Origin: Phenylobacterium sp. | GTDB lineage: Bacteria > Pseudomonadota > Alphaproteobacteria > Caulobacterales > Caulobacteraceae | NCBI RefSeq assembly: GCF_016124325.1 | Contig: NZ_WGNY01000014.1 | Span: 62,001 to 126,000 of the forward strand | Direction of reading: 5' to 3' | DNA: 64,000 nt | In this document: positions 43,448-51,609 of the stretch, piece by piece | How the letters are laid out: the number at the start of each line of letters is the position of its first letter | Numbering within the stretch: position 1 is the first letter of the stretch | Program-made: the position numbers and the translations under genes | Notes under the pieces: generated by a model | Told to the model about the DNA's origin: nothing | The model's input: only the letters and a program-made list of their open reading frames with translations | Databases searched by the model: none

Positions 43448-43519
43448 CCTCCGCTGAAATATCGCCGCAACATGAGGCCCCCTGCCTAGGCGGCGGGTAA
43501 CGAAAACCGGGAGGCCCCC

Positions 43520-44380
43520 ATGTGCGACGACGAGATCAACCCCTGGCTCCAGGCTGACCCCGCCATCTCCCGGCGCGCCTTCGGCGCCGGCGTCGGCGCC
43601 CTGGCGGTGCTGAGCGCGGCCGAGGCCCGCGCCATGGCCGAGGTCACCGCCAAGGACGTGGTGGTGAAGACCGCCGACGGCGAGGCCGACGCGGTGCTCC
43701 TCTATCCCGCTGGCAAGGGGACCTGGCCGGCCGTGCTGATCTGGACCGACATCCTGGGCCTGCGCCCCGTGTTCCGCGAGATGGGCCGCCGGCTGGCCGC
43801 CCAGGGCTATGTGGTGCTGGTTCCCAACCCCTTCTACCGCTCGGCCAAGCCCGCCGAGTACGCGGGCCTGAACTTCGGCGAACCCTCCGGCCGCCAGACG
43901 CTGATGGGCTATCGCATGGCGATGCCGGACGCGGGCGTGGACAACGACGCCAAGGCCTATCTCGCGTTCCTCGACGCCCAGCCGCAGGTGGACAGGAAGA
44001 AGCCGGCCGGGGTCCAGGGCTACTGCATGGGCGGTCCGCTGACCTTCCGCACGGCGGCGGCCGTCGCCGACCGCATCGGGGCGGCGGCCACCTTCCACGG
44101 CGGCGGGCTGGTGACCCCGCAGCCCAACAGCCCCCACCTGCTGGTCGCCAAGTCCAAGGCCAGCTACCTGGTCTGTGTGGCCAGGAACGACGATGCGCGC
44201 GCGCCTGGCGACAAGGAGGTACTGAAGAAGACCTTCGCCGACCTGAACCGTCCGGCGACCGTCGAGGTCTACGGCGGCGACCACGGTTGGACCGTTCGCG
44301 GCAGCGCCGTCTACAACGAGGCCGAAGCCGAGCGCGCCTGGGCCGAGCTCACCAAGCTCTACAAGGCCAGGCTGGGCTGA
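43520..44380 (+). CDS. Dienelactone hydrolase family protein, Tat-type N-terminus
   Basis: A 286-residue alpha/beta hydrolase. The nucleophile is C169 in QGYCMGG, and the His of the triad is H255 in GGDHGW; the Asp is probably in ARNDDARAPGDK. The N-terminus has a twin-arginine motif (SRRAFGAGVGALAVLSAA), so the protein is likely exported folded. The substrate is unknown; such proteins hydrolyse dienelactones or esters. A second Tat-like feature is the acidic first 15 residues before the RR. Confidence 0.9.
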   Translation: MCDDEINPWLQADPAISRRAFGAGVGALAVLSAAEARAMAEVTAKDVVVKTADGEADAVLLYPAGKGTWPAVLIWTDILGLRPVFREMGRRLAAQGYVVLVPNPFYRSAKPAEYAGLNFGEPSGRQTLMGYRMAMPDAGVDNDAKAYLAFLDAQPQVDRKKPAGVQGYCMGGPLTFRTAAAVADRIGAAATFHGGGLVTPQPNSPHLLVAKSKASYLVCVARNDDARAPGDKEVLKKTFADLNRPATVEVYGGDHGWTVRGSAVYNEAEAERAWAELTKLYKARLG

Positions 44381-44488
44381 TCCTCCTCCTCTGGAGGAGG
44401 TGGCCCGAAGGGCCGGAGGAGGTCCGCTCAGACCTCTCGCCGCCAACCCTCCTCAGTCGCTCCGCGACAGCTCCTCCAGAGGAGGAGC
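44381..44488. repeat. Inverted relative of the CTCC/GGAG repeat
   Basis: Arms TCCTCCTCCTCTGGAGGAGG and CTCCTCCAGAGGAGGAG, with inner GGCCCGAAGGGCC and CGCTCCGCG hairpins. It shares the GGAGGAGGTCCGCTCAG segment with 41731-41851 on the other strand. It fills the gap between the convergent hydrolase and M28 peptidase genes. Confidence 0.65.
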
Positions 44489-44497
44489 ATCCCCGCC

Positions 44498-45868
44498 CTA
44501 CTTCGCCGTTCCGCCGCGCTCGAAGGTTCCGGGCGCGCCGGGGAACACCACCGGGCTCTCGAAGCCGTCGGGGCCGATGGCGCTGACGCCGAAGAACCAG
44601 TCGTCGATGACGACGTTCGGCAGCCTGACCGTGCCTCCGGTTCCCACCGCCCGCGAATAGCGCCACTGCGGATCGGTGGTCCCGCGCCACCAGACGCGGT
44701 AGGCGGCCGCGTCCTTGGCCGGCGTCCATTTGACCGTGGTGTCGGGGCCGACGGCGCCTTCGATCTCAACGCCCGTCGGCGGGGCCGGCGCCATGGCGAG
44801 CGCGGCCATGGTCACCACGTTCAGGCGCGTCACCTGGGCCAGGTAGTCGAAGTCCACGCCCTCGATCACGTCGCCGTACTTGATCCCGTGCTCGGTGCGC
44901 AGGTTCTGGTGCTGGCGCGTGTAGTTCTCGGCCGCCTCGGTCACCCGCACGGCCGGGAAGCCGGCGGCGAGCATCTCCACCTGGTCGCCGCCGCGGCCGA
45001 AGCGGTCGGTGCGGTAGATCATCTTCACGTCGAGATTGGTCAGGTACTGGTCGGCCAGCCGGTCCATGAAGCGGGCGAGGTTGCGCGAGGGGCTGTCGAC
45101 CTCGCCGCCGTTGTAGCGCCGCCGGTTGGCCTGCTCGGGCGTCTCGGTGCTGCGCGTGCCTTCGGAGAAGACGCGGACGTGGGTGTTGTCGCGCACGCCG
45201 CCCATGCCCTCGGTGTTGCCGACGATGTCGTTGTTGAGGTCGGCCTCGACGCGCCAGCCCTGGGCGAGCGCGTAGTCGGCCAGCACCTTGCCGCCCAGCA
45301 GCCCTTCCTCCTCCCCGGAGAGGGCGGCGAAGACCAGGGTGGCCGGGTATTCGTGCTGGCAGAGCGCGCGGGCCGCCTCGATCACGGCAGCCGTGCCCGA
45401 GCCGTCGTCGTTGGCTCCGGGCGCGTCGCCGGTGAAGTCGTTGGCGTCGGAGTTGCGGCTGTCGTAGTGGCCGCTGATCACGATGACGCGGCCGGGATCG
45501 GTGGTCCCCGGCAGGACGCCCAGGACGTCCATGATCTCGGTGGGGCCGGCCAGGCGAGGGGCCGTCATCACCTGGGAGGGCGTCTCGACCTTGAGGCGTC
45601 CGCCGCAATCCTTCGATATTGAATTGAATTCCGAAGCAATCCAGCGGCGAGCCGCGCCGACGCCGCGCTTGTCGGACTTGGTGTCGGATCCCGCGTGCCG
45701 GGTGCCGAACGACACGAGCTTCTCGATCGTCGCCCGCTGGCGCTGCGGCGAGACCTGTGCGGCCACTTCCTTCAACAGCGGCTGCTCGCCGCCCAGCGGC
45801 TGGGCGAACGCCGGCGCGGCGACGGCAAGGGCGAGGGCGAGGGGGGCGAAGAGGGGAGCGTTGCGCAT
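44498..45868 (-). CDS. M28 family zinc metallopeptidase with C-terminal FN3-like domain
   Basis: A 456-residue secreted aminopeptidase-type enzyme. The signal peptide is MRNAPLFAPLALALAVAAPAFA. Zinc-site residues are visible: H134 (SGHYDSR), D154 (GANDDGSG), the catalytic/ligand Glu cluster 186-188 (SGEEEG) and D214 (NNDIVGN), with the last His in the YTRQHQNL region. Residues ~375-456 form a fibronectin-III-like domain (PTGVEIEGAVGPDTTVKWTPA). It starts at ATG 45868. It is downstream of the btuF-like gene by 49 bases on the same strand and could be the end of the B12 operon or a separate unit. Confidence 0.92.
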   Translation of the reverse strand: MRNAPLFAPLALALAVAAPAFAQPLGGEQPLLKEVAAQVSPQRQRATIEKLVSFGTRHAGSDTKSDKRGVGAARRWIASEFNSISKDCGGRLKVETPSQVMTAPRLAGPTEIMDVLGVLPGTTDPGRVIVISGHYDSRNSDANDFTGDAPGANDDGSGTAAVIEAARALCQHEYPATLVFAALSGEEEGLLGGKVLADYALAQGWRVEADLNNDIVGNTEGMGGVRDNTHVRVFSEGTRSTETPEQANRRRYNGGEVDSPSRNLARFMDRLADQYLTNLDVKMIYRTDRFGRGGDQVEMLAAGFPAVRVTEAAENYTRQHQNLRTEHGIKYGDVIEGVDFDYLAQVTRLNVVTMAALAMAPAPPTGVEIEGAVGPDTTVKWTPAKDAAAYRVWWRGTTDPQWRYSRAVGTGGTVRLPNVVIDDWFFGVSAIGPDGFESPVVFPGAPGTFERGGTAK

Positions 45869-45917
45869 GGCGCGGGACCTTGCCGCCCGCCGGTCCCGAT
45901 CGCAAGCGTCCACGCCG

Positions 45918-46850
45918 TCACGACCCGACGCGCGTCCAGAACCGCCCGGCATGGCCGAAGTCGAAGGCGCCGGGGTGGAGAATCTCGGCCAGAGCCTCGG
46001 CGGATTCCACCAGCCGCGGGCCGGGCCGGTTGAACAGATGGTGGCCGTCGGCGGCGAAGACCCGGCCCTCGCGTACGGCGCTCAGGGCGCGCCAGCGAGG
46101 ATCGCGGGCGAGCGGGCCGAGATCGGTCAGGGTCCGGGGAATCTGGAAGCCACAGGGCATCAGCACGATCACGTCGGGATCGGCGCCGGTCAGCGCGTCC
46201 CAGGCCAGCCAGGGCGAGTGCTGTCCGGGCGTGGCGAACAGGCTTTCGCCGCCCGCCAGCGCAATGAGCTCCGGGATCCAGTTGCCGGCCGCCATCAGCG
46301 GCTCGATCCACTCGATGGCGGCCACGCGGGGGCGGGCCGGAATCCCGGCCGTGCGACGTGCGAGGTCCTCGAGCCGGTGACGCAACGGCCGCACTCGCGA
46401 GGCTACGTCCTCCAGGGACAGGCCGAGGGCTGCGCCCACCTCGGCGAAATCGCCCCAGACGTCCGACAGGTCGTCCGGCGCCAGCGAGACAAGCACCGGC
46501 GCCGCGCCGGTCCAGGCGGCCAGGGCCTCCTCGAGGTCGAGCGGGGTGACGGCGCAGATCGCGCACTGGGTCTGAGTGAGGATCACGTCGGGCTCCAATT
46601 CGCGCAGACGGACCGCGTCGACCTCGTAGGCCGACAGGCCCTGCCGGACGATCTCCTGCACCCGCCGGTCGATCTCGGCGGACGGCAGGCCCTTTTCCAG
46701 CTTGGTGCGCGTGAGCGCCGGCAGGGCGCGCACGGGCGCGGGGAAGTCGCACTCGTGCGATCGCCCCACCAGCCGATCGCAGAAGCCCAGCGCCACCGCG
46801 ATCTCGGTGGCGCTGGGGAGCAGCGAGACGATCCGCGGGCCGTCGCCCAT
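45918..46850 (-). CDS. BtuF-like cobalamin-binding protein lacking a signal peptide
   Basis: A 310-residue class III solute-binding fold with two Rossmann-like lobes (RIVSLLPSATEIAVALG and PRVAAIEWIEPLMAAGNW). The long inter-lobe helix and GRSHECDFP fit the B12-binding BtuF group. The N-terminus (MGDGPRIVSLLPSATE) has no signal peptide, and the in-frame extension upstream is Pro/Gly-rich and not signal-like. So it may act in the cytoplasm, not as a classical periplasmic component. The ATG overlaps the preceding gene's TGA by one base. Part of the riboswitch-controlled operon. Confidence 0.88.
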   Translation of the reverse strand: MGDGPRIVSLLPSATEIAVALGFCDRLVGRSHECDFPAPVRALPALTRTKLEKGLPSAEIDRRVQEIVRQGLSAYEVDAVRLRELEPDVILTQTQCAICAVTPLDLEEALAAWTGAAPVLVSLAPDDLSDVWGDFAEVGAALGLSLEDVASRVRPLRHRLEDLARRTAGIPARPRVAAIEWIEPLMAAGNWIPELIALAGGESLFATPGQHSPWLAWDALTGADPDVIVLMPCGFQIPRTLTDLGPLARDPRWRALSAVREGRVFAADGHHLFNRPGPRLVESAEALAEILHPGAFDFGHAGRFWTRVGS

Positions 46851-47395
46851 CAGGCCAGCCTCGGGCTCAGCGGGCGGTGGGGGGCGAGCCCCGGCGCCGC
46901 CCGCTGGAGCGTCAGGCTCGCCAGGAGCAGCACCGCGAACCACAGCGCGTCGGACACCGCGACCTGGGCGACGATCGCCGGCGTAAAGGTGTCGAGTCCG
47001 CCGGTCACCCGCGCCGCGGCGAGGAGCAGCGCCTCATAGGCGACGAACCCGGCGACGAAGCCGGCGCAGAGGCGCAGGACGCCGCCCGTCGCGACGCCCA
47101 CGGCGCGCGCGACCTGCTGGGCCAACAGCGCGGCGGCCAGCAGGCTTGCGCCCTGCCCGAGAGCCTGGCCCGTGTGCGGATAGCCCAGCAGGCCGAAGCC
47201 GATCGCCTGGTTGGCCGCCCAGGCGCCGATCACGGCGAGGGCGGCGCGACCGGGCGGCAAGGTCGCCGCAGCGATCGCCGCCAGCGCGGTGAACGGCATC
47301 AGGCAGGACGCCGCGAGGCTGCCCGCCACGGTGACGACGGCGAGCACGACCGGCCAGGCCGCGGCGCGCCAGGGGGAGAGGTCCGTCCGTCCCAT
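46850..47395 (-). CDS. Small polytopic membrane protein of the B12 operon (possible S-component/BtuM-like transporter)
   Basis: A 181-residue hydrophobic protein with five or six predicted helices. The start is ATG 47395, 8 bases after btuB. Size and topology are like ECF-transporter S components. C31, C110 and H74 are candidate cobalt ligands. Known precedent: BtuM of Thiobacillus denitrificans is a lone S-component-like B12 transporter that uses a cysteine. No EcfA/EcfT and no BtuC/BtuD gene lies in the window. I infer transport of cobalamin across the inner membrane from the operon position; sequence similarity to BtuM is not shown. Confidence 0.75.
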   Translation of the reverse strand: MGRTDLSPWRAAAWPVVLAVVTVAGSLAASCLMPFTALAAIAAATLPPGRAALAVIGAWAANQAIGFGLLGYPHTGQALGQGASLLAAALLAQQVARAVGVATGGVLRLCAGFVAGFVAYEALLLAAARVTGGLDTFTPAIVAQVAVSDALWFAVLLLASLTLQRAAPGLAPHRPLSPRLA

Positions 47396-47403
47396 GGCGC
47401 GCC

Positions 47404-49311
47404 TCAGAAGCTCGTCCGCAGGCCGGCGTAGACGCCGCGCCCGGGAGCCACGAAGCTGAACACCTCCTCGTAGCGCGCGTCGAAGAGGTTCTCGACGCGG
47501 GCGAAGGCGCGGACGCGGTCGGTGAGCCGCCATTCCCCGTTGAGGTCGACCAGGGTGTAGTCGTCGAGCCGCACGCGCACCGGAACAAAGGACGGATCGG
47601 TGAAGGCCAGATCGTCCTGGGCGCCGTTGTAGCGCACGACCAGCGTAGCCGAGCCGCGATCCCCGGGATCCTGCCAGGTCAGGGCGAGGCTGGCGATGTC
47701 GTTGGGCCGGCGCACTTCCACCTGGCCGTTCTCGCGGGCGTGCAGGCGGGTGTAGGCCGCGTCGATCAGGAAGGCCCCGAACCGCACGCGGGCGAAGGCT
47801 TCGAGGCCGCGCTGCTTCGACTTCGTATCGCGGTTGGCGGGCGAGGCCACGAACAGCGGCGGTGGGAAGGTGGTGTAGATTTCGTCCTTCAGCGTGCTGT
47901 GGAACCAGGTGGCGCCGATCAGCGCCGCGCCGTCCATGAAGGTCTGCTCGGCGCCAGCCTCCCAGCCTTCGGACGTCTCTGGCCTGAGGTCGGGATTGCC
48001 GATGTAGCGGCCGTCCACATAGCCGAAGAGTTCGCCGAACCCGGGATTCTTCACGCCCGAGCCGGCCGCGGCCCGCAGGCGCAGACCCGAATCGAAGCGA
48101 TAGCTGCCCTGGACGCGGTAGGTGTCGGCGTTCCTGAACCGGTTGTTGTCGTCGTGGCGGAAGGAGGCGCCCAGCGCGAGCCGGTCGTTGGCCCAGAGGT
48201 CGTAGGCGGCGACCACGCCCACATTGTCGATGTGACGCCAGCCGTTGAAGGCGAAGCCGGAGGGGTCCGCATTGCGGGCGCGCTCGCGTTCGGCGTCGAC
48301 GGCGAGCGTCACCTCCTGGCGGATCGCGCCGGTCCCGAAGCGGTAGGTGGTCTCGTACGAGGCCTTGGTCCGTCGTCCGCGATCGCCGTAGCTGGGCGCG
48401 TCGAAGTCGAAGCCGTCGCGTTTGGTGTAGGCCGCCTGGGCCGAGATCGCCTGGGTCCAGCGGCCGTCCAGCAGCGACAGCTCGCCCCGGGCGAGGCCGT
48501 AGAGCGTATGGTTCTTCACATAGGAGCCAGGACTGTCGACCGTGTAGCCGAAGCTGGCGCTGGTGGGGTCGAAGTCGCTGTTGTTGATATCGTCGCGGCT
48601 GCGGGAATAGCGGCCCACGAGGTCGAGGCGGAAGGTTTCCGAGGGCGACCAGCGGGTCTTGCCCGAGAGGCTCCAGTTGGCCGAGCCGATGTCGCGTTCG
48701 CCGCCGCGGGCGTTCGGCGCGCCGTCGGTTCGGAACTGCGAGGCCGAGACGGCGTAGTCGAGATCGCCCACGACGCCGGCAGCCCGCGCCGCCGACGCGA
48801 CGGTTCCGAACGAGCCCCCCTCCGCCCGCAGGCGGACCCCGGGGGCCTCGGCGCCCGACAGGGTGATGTAGTTGATCACGCCCCCGATGGCGTCGGATCC
48901 GTAGAGCGCGCTCTGCTGGCCGCGCAGCACCTCGACCTTCACGCCCTCGTCGGCGATCAGCGCGCCGAAGTCGAATTCGCCGGCGTAGGGGTCCGACACC
49001 TCGATGCCGTCCACCAGGGCGAGGGTGTGGTTGGCCTCCGCCCCGCGGATGCGGATCTGCGTGAGGCCGGCGACGCGGTTGACGGCCAGGCCGGGCGCAT
49101 CGCGCAGGATGTCGGAGACGAAGCGCGTCTGACGCTGTTCGAACGCGGTGTCGTCCAGCACCGTGGCCGAACCGCCGATCTGGTCGGCGCGCAAACCCTC
49201 GCCGTTGCGCGAGGCGGTGACGACCACCTCGTCCACGGCGGACTCGGCGCAAGCGGAATGGGCGGGTGCGATCGCCGCGGCTGCGGCGAACAGGAGAAGG
49301 CGGGTCTTCAT
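47404..49311 (-). CDS. btuB: TonB-dependent vitamin B12 receptor
   Basis: A 635-residue outer-membrane receptor. Signal peptide MKTRLLLFAAAAAIAPAHSA; the TonB box is DEVVVTAS. The plug domain contains LRDAPGLAVNRVAGLTQIRIRGAEANHTLALVDGIEV and GQQSALYGSDAIGGVINYIT. The barrel ends in the aromatic terminal residue of LRTSF. BtuB assignment rests on the family signature plus the cobalamin riboswitch upstream. It opens a btuB - membrane protein - btuF-like operon. Confidence 0.94.
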   Translation of the reverse strand: MKTRLLLFAAAAAIAPAHSACAESAVDEVVVTASRNGEGLRADQIGGSATVLDDTAFEQRQTRFVSDILRDAPGLAVNRVAGLTQIRIRGAEANHTLALVDGIEVSDPYAGEFDFGALIADEGVKVEVLRGQQSALYGSDAIGGVINYITLSGAEAPGVRLRAEGGSFGTVASAARAAGVVGDLDYAVSASQFRTDGAPNARGGERDIGSANWSLSGKTRWSPSETFRLDLVGRYSRSRDDINNSDFDPTSASFGYTVDSPGSYVKNHTLYGLARGELSLLDGRWTQAISAQAAYTKRDGFDFDAPSYGDRGRRTKASYETTYRFGTGAIRQEVTLAVDAERERARNADPSGFAFNGWRHIDNVGVVAAYDLWANDRLALGASFRHDDNNRFRNADTYRVQGSYRFDSGLRLRAAAGSGVKNPGFGELFGYVDGRYIGNPDLRPETSEGWEAGAEQTFMDGAALIGATWFHSTLKDEIYTTFPPPLFVASPANRDTKSKQRGLEAFARVRFGAFLIDAAYTRLHARENGQVEVRRPNDIASLALTWQDPGDRGSATLVVRYNGAQDDLAFTDPSFVPVRVRLDDYTLVDLNGEWRLTDRVRAFARVENLFDARYEEVFSFVAPGRGVYAGLRTSF

Positions 49312-49499
49312 GGTGGGATCTGGCCCCGGCGTCGTGCGACGTGGCGGGAGGCCTCCGCCCTCCGGGCGGTCGCGCGTCCGGCGGCCGGACGCATGGCGCC
49401 CGCCGGAACACGCGAAGGCGGCCCCCGCCGCTGGTTCGTCGCTCCGACGAGTTCGACCCGCGCCACGGCCAATCCCTGAGCCACGGCTAGAGCGACACG

Positions 49500-49682
49500 C
49501 ACCGGTCGGTCTCCTGGCTCGCGGGTCGCCGCACGAAACGCGCCTTCCCAGGCCCGAGGGCCCAGTGGCCGGCGACCCTGAAGGTCGCCACGCATCTCGT
49601 GCTCGCCGCTTACAGTTGCAGGGACAGCCGCGGAATTGGGCCCGCAAGGACCCGCACCGCATTCCCGGACACCGGCGCGCAT
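49500..49682 (-). promoter_or_regulatory. Cobalamin (adenosylcobalamin) riboswitch
   Basis: Read on the minus strand, the conserved elements of the B12 riboswitch appear in order. CTGTCCCTGCAACTGTAAGC is encoded at 49627-49608. GCCACTGGGCC is encoded at 49569-49559. AGCCAGGAGACC is encoded at 49519-49508. Flanking stems fit the known fold. The btuB start is at 49311, leaving ~188 bases of leader with GC-rich hairpins that may form the expression platform. High B12 should reduce expression of the operon. Confidence 0.95.
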
Positions 49683-49751
49683 CGGCCCGCCCGACGAGAC
49701 GCCGGCCGAACCTGGCGTTCAGATAGCCTCACCGGGAGTCGGGGGCAATCT

Positions 49752-49768
49752 GTCCCTGCGTCAGGGAC
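49752..49768 (-). terminator. Hairpin after the sulfotransferase-like gene
   Basis: Perfect 7-bp stem GTCCCTG / CAGGGAC with loop of three bases, nine bases beyond the stop of the sulfotransferase-like gene. No clear T-run. It would separate that operon from the riboswitch unit, which is transcribed in the same direction. Confidence 0.45.
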
Positions 49769-49777
49769 GGCGCGGGT

Positions 49778-50500
49778 TCAGGCGGCGAGCCGGTGGGCGG
49801 CCAGGGCCTCGTAGTGGGGCCGGGCCGCCTCGGCGATGCGCTTGAGCGCGTCGGGCAGCGGGGGATAGGCGCGGCGCTGGGGCGTCTCGAAGCCGGTGGA
49901 GCGCTCGACCGAGTCGTACCAGGCCGGCGCCCAGACGCCGTCGCTGGCGCGCGGGCCCGGCGGCCAGGCCAGCATCTTCTCGGTGAACGGGATGTCGAGG
50001 GCCGCGCACAAGGCCTTCAGCATCCCCGCCGGATCGGCCAGCACGTCGGCGCCGCGCACGACGGGCGGCGCGCGGCCCAGCCGGTCGGCCTCGCGCTCGA
50101 ACAGTTCGCGCTGCCTGACGGCGCCGATGTCGTCCAGCGTGACCTCGCCGCGCTTGGCGACATAGGAGGCCAGCACCTCGGCCGGGTCGCGGATCAGGAA
50201 GGCGTTGCGGCGCCCGGCGGCCCAATCGAGTCCGAAGCCCTCCAGCATGTGGTGGGCCATTTGCTTCTCGTAGACGACGGGGGCGTCGAGCTTCGCGAGG
50301 TCCGCGACCACCGCCTGCCAGTCGCGCGGCTGGGCGGCGAGCACCTCGTCGCGCATCGGATGGTCCAGCCCGGTCCGGGCGAGATAGGCGGCGTAGAAGG
50401 GCTCGTCGACGACCACGCAGTCGCCGCGGTTCTCGAAGCTGCGCATCATGGCCGTGGAGATGTTCCGCGGCCCCGACCACATGGCGATGCGGATGGTCAT
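49778..50500 (-). CDS. Sulfotransferase-like P-loop protein
   Basis: A 240-residue soluble protein. The N-terminal loop SGPRNISTAMMRSFENR resembles the PAPS phosphosulfate-binding loop of sulfotransferases. FLIRDPAEVLASY matches the 3'-phosphate-binding segment with Arg and Ser nearby. Biochemical activity of this branch is unknown. The ATG overlaps the aminotransferase-like stop by four bases (ATGA), so the two proteins are made together. Gene neighbourhood suggests a joint function, but the substrate is not identified. Confidence 0.85.
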   Translation of the reverse strand: MTIRIAMWSGPRNISTAMMRSFENRGDCVVVDEPFYAAYLARTGLDHPMRDEVLAAQPRDWQAVVADLAKLDAPVVYEKQMAHHMLEGFGLDWAAGRRNAFLIRDPAEVLASYVAKRGEVTLDDIGAVRQRELFEREADRLGRAPPVVRGADVLADPAGMLKALCAALDIPFTEKMLAWPPGPRASDGVWAPAWYDSVERSTGFETPQRRAYPPLPDALKRIAEAARPHYEALAAHRLAA

Positions 50501-51411
50501 GCGGCGCCCGCGTCCTCGTCCTTGAGCGCCTCGTAGGCGGCCCGCAGCGTCCGGGTCATCGGGCCGGGCAGGGCTTCCGGCAGGTCATGCCCGTCGATGG
50601 AGCGCACCGGCGTCAGCCCGCCGAAGGTGCCGGTGACGAACGCCTCGTCGGCCGCCTGGACGTCGCCCAGTTCGAAGTCGCCCAGGGTGATCGGGATGTC
50701 GTGACGGCGGCAGAGCGCGATGACGTTGGCCCGGGTCACGCCGTTGAAGCAGTAGTCGCCGGTGGAGGTCATCACCCGGCCGCCCTTCACCCAGAAGAAG
50801 TTGGTGGCGTTGCAGCTCGACACATAGCCGTTCGGGTCCAGCATCAGGGCCTCGTCGCCGCCGCGCTCGATGGCGTCGATCAGGGCGCGGATCAGGGCCA
50901 GGCGGCTGTGCGAATTCAGCCGCATGTCGAACATCTCGGCCGGCGTGCAGCGGATGTCGGACGTGGCCAGAGCCAGCCCCCGGGTCACGATCTCGGGCGA
51001 GGGCTCCTTGTATTCGGCGGTGATGACGATGGTGGGCTTGCCCAGCCAGTTGCGCGGGTCCTGGTTGACCGCCTTCTTCTCGCCGCGCGTCACCATGAGG
51101 CGCAGGTGCGCGCCATGCTCCATGCCGTTGGCCTTCACGGTGCGCTCGATCTCGGCCACGAGCTCGGCCTGCGTCAGGCCGATGTCGAGCTGGATGGCCG
51201 CCAGCCCTTCGTAGAGCCGGTCGATGTGCGCCTCCAGGAACAGGAGCCGGCCCTTGTGGAGGCGGAGCCCTTCCCAGACGCCGTCGCCGAGCACGAAGCC
51301 GGCGTCGAACACCGACACCTTCGCCTCGCTGCGCGGCACGAGCGCGCCGTTGACGTAGATCTTGAGATCCGCATTGCGCGGATCGGGGGCAAAGTCCTGA
51401 CTTCCGGCCAT
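50497..51411 (-). CDS. Class IV aminotransferase-like protein, apparent loss of PLP lysine
   Basis: A 304-residue protein with the branched-chain/D-amino-acid aminotransferase fold (KIYVNGALVPRSEAKVSVFDAGFVLGDGVWEGLR, SSCNATNFFWVKGGRV, VTRANVIALCRRHDI). The segment that normally carries the PLP lysine (K-S-L-N-x-L) reads M-R-L-N-S-H here, with Met163 at the Lys position. Other contacts, such as Glu and Thr near GFGGLTPV, seem kept. It may be a PLP-independent relative or use another lysine. It is translationally coupled to a sulfotransferase-like protein. Confidence 0.86.
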   Translation of the reverse strand: MAGSQDFAPDPRNADLKIYVNGALVPRSEAKVSVFDAGFVLGDGVWEGLRLHKGRLLFLEAHIDRLYEGLAAIQLDIGLTQAELVAEIERTVKANGMEHGAHLRLMVTRGEKKAVNQDPRNWLGKPTIVITAEYKEPSPEIVTRGLALATSDIRCTPAEMFDMRLNSHSRLALIRALIDAIERGGDEALMLDPNGYVSSCNATNFFWVKGGRVMTSTGDYCFNGVTRANVIALCRRHDIPITLGDFELGDVQAADEAFVTGTFGGLTPVRSIDGHDLPEALPGPMTRTLRAAYEALKDEDAGAA

Positions 51412-51442
51412 GGGCCTTCTTTAGCCGCGCCATCCGGCCCGC

Positions 51443-51553
51443 GTCATCCTCGCCCTTGTGGCGAGTATCCCTCTTTCGGCCGCCTGTGCGATTTCAGCCC
51501 TCCAGCGGAGGCGCGGCTTCGAGAGGGATCCCAGGCGCAAGGCCTGGGATGAC
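51443..51553. repeat. Palindromic repeat, CTCGCC/CCCAGGC type, second copy
   Basis: Left half GTCATCCTCGCCCTTGTGGC...ATCCCTC and right half GAGGGATCCCAGGCGC...GGGATGAC. Compared with 6268-6380 the two arms are exchanged. It lies between the divergent class IV aminotransferase-like and M24 genes. Confidence 0.7.
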
Positions 51554-51609
51554 GCCTTGCGAGGGACGCGTTCGTGCGCTTCTTCTGCGCCTCTACACGG
51601 GAGTTCGAG

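Noticed and set aside
4425..44488. CRISPR arrays suggested by repeated short motifs
   Set aside because: The repeats are palindromic and dispersed, with no regular spacer pattern and no cas genes.
46850..49411. An 853-codon minus-strand frame covering btuB and the membrane protein
   Set aside because: The upstream part is an Arg/Pro/Gly-rich shadow of btuB. The real protein starts at 47395.
49312..49499. A second riboswitch or an upstream peptide in the btuB leader
   Set aside because: The sequence contains GC-rich hairpins only, best explained as the expression platform of the B12 riboswitch.
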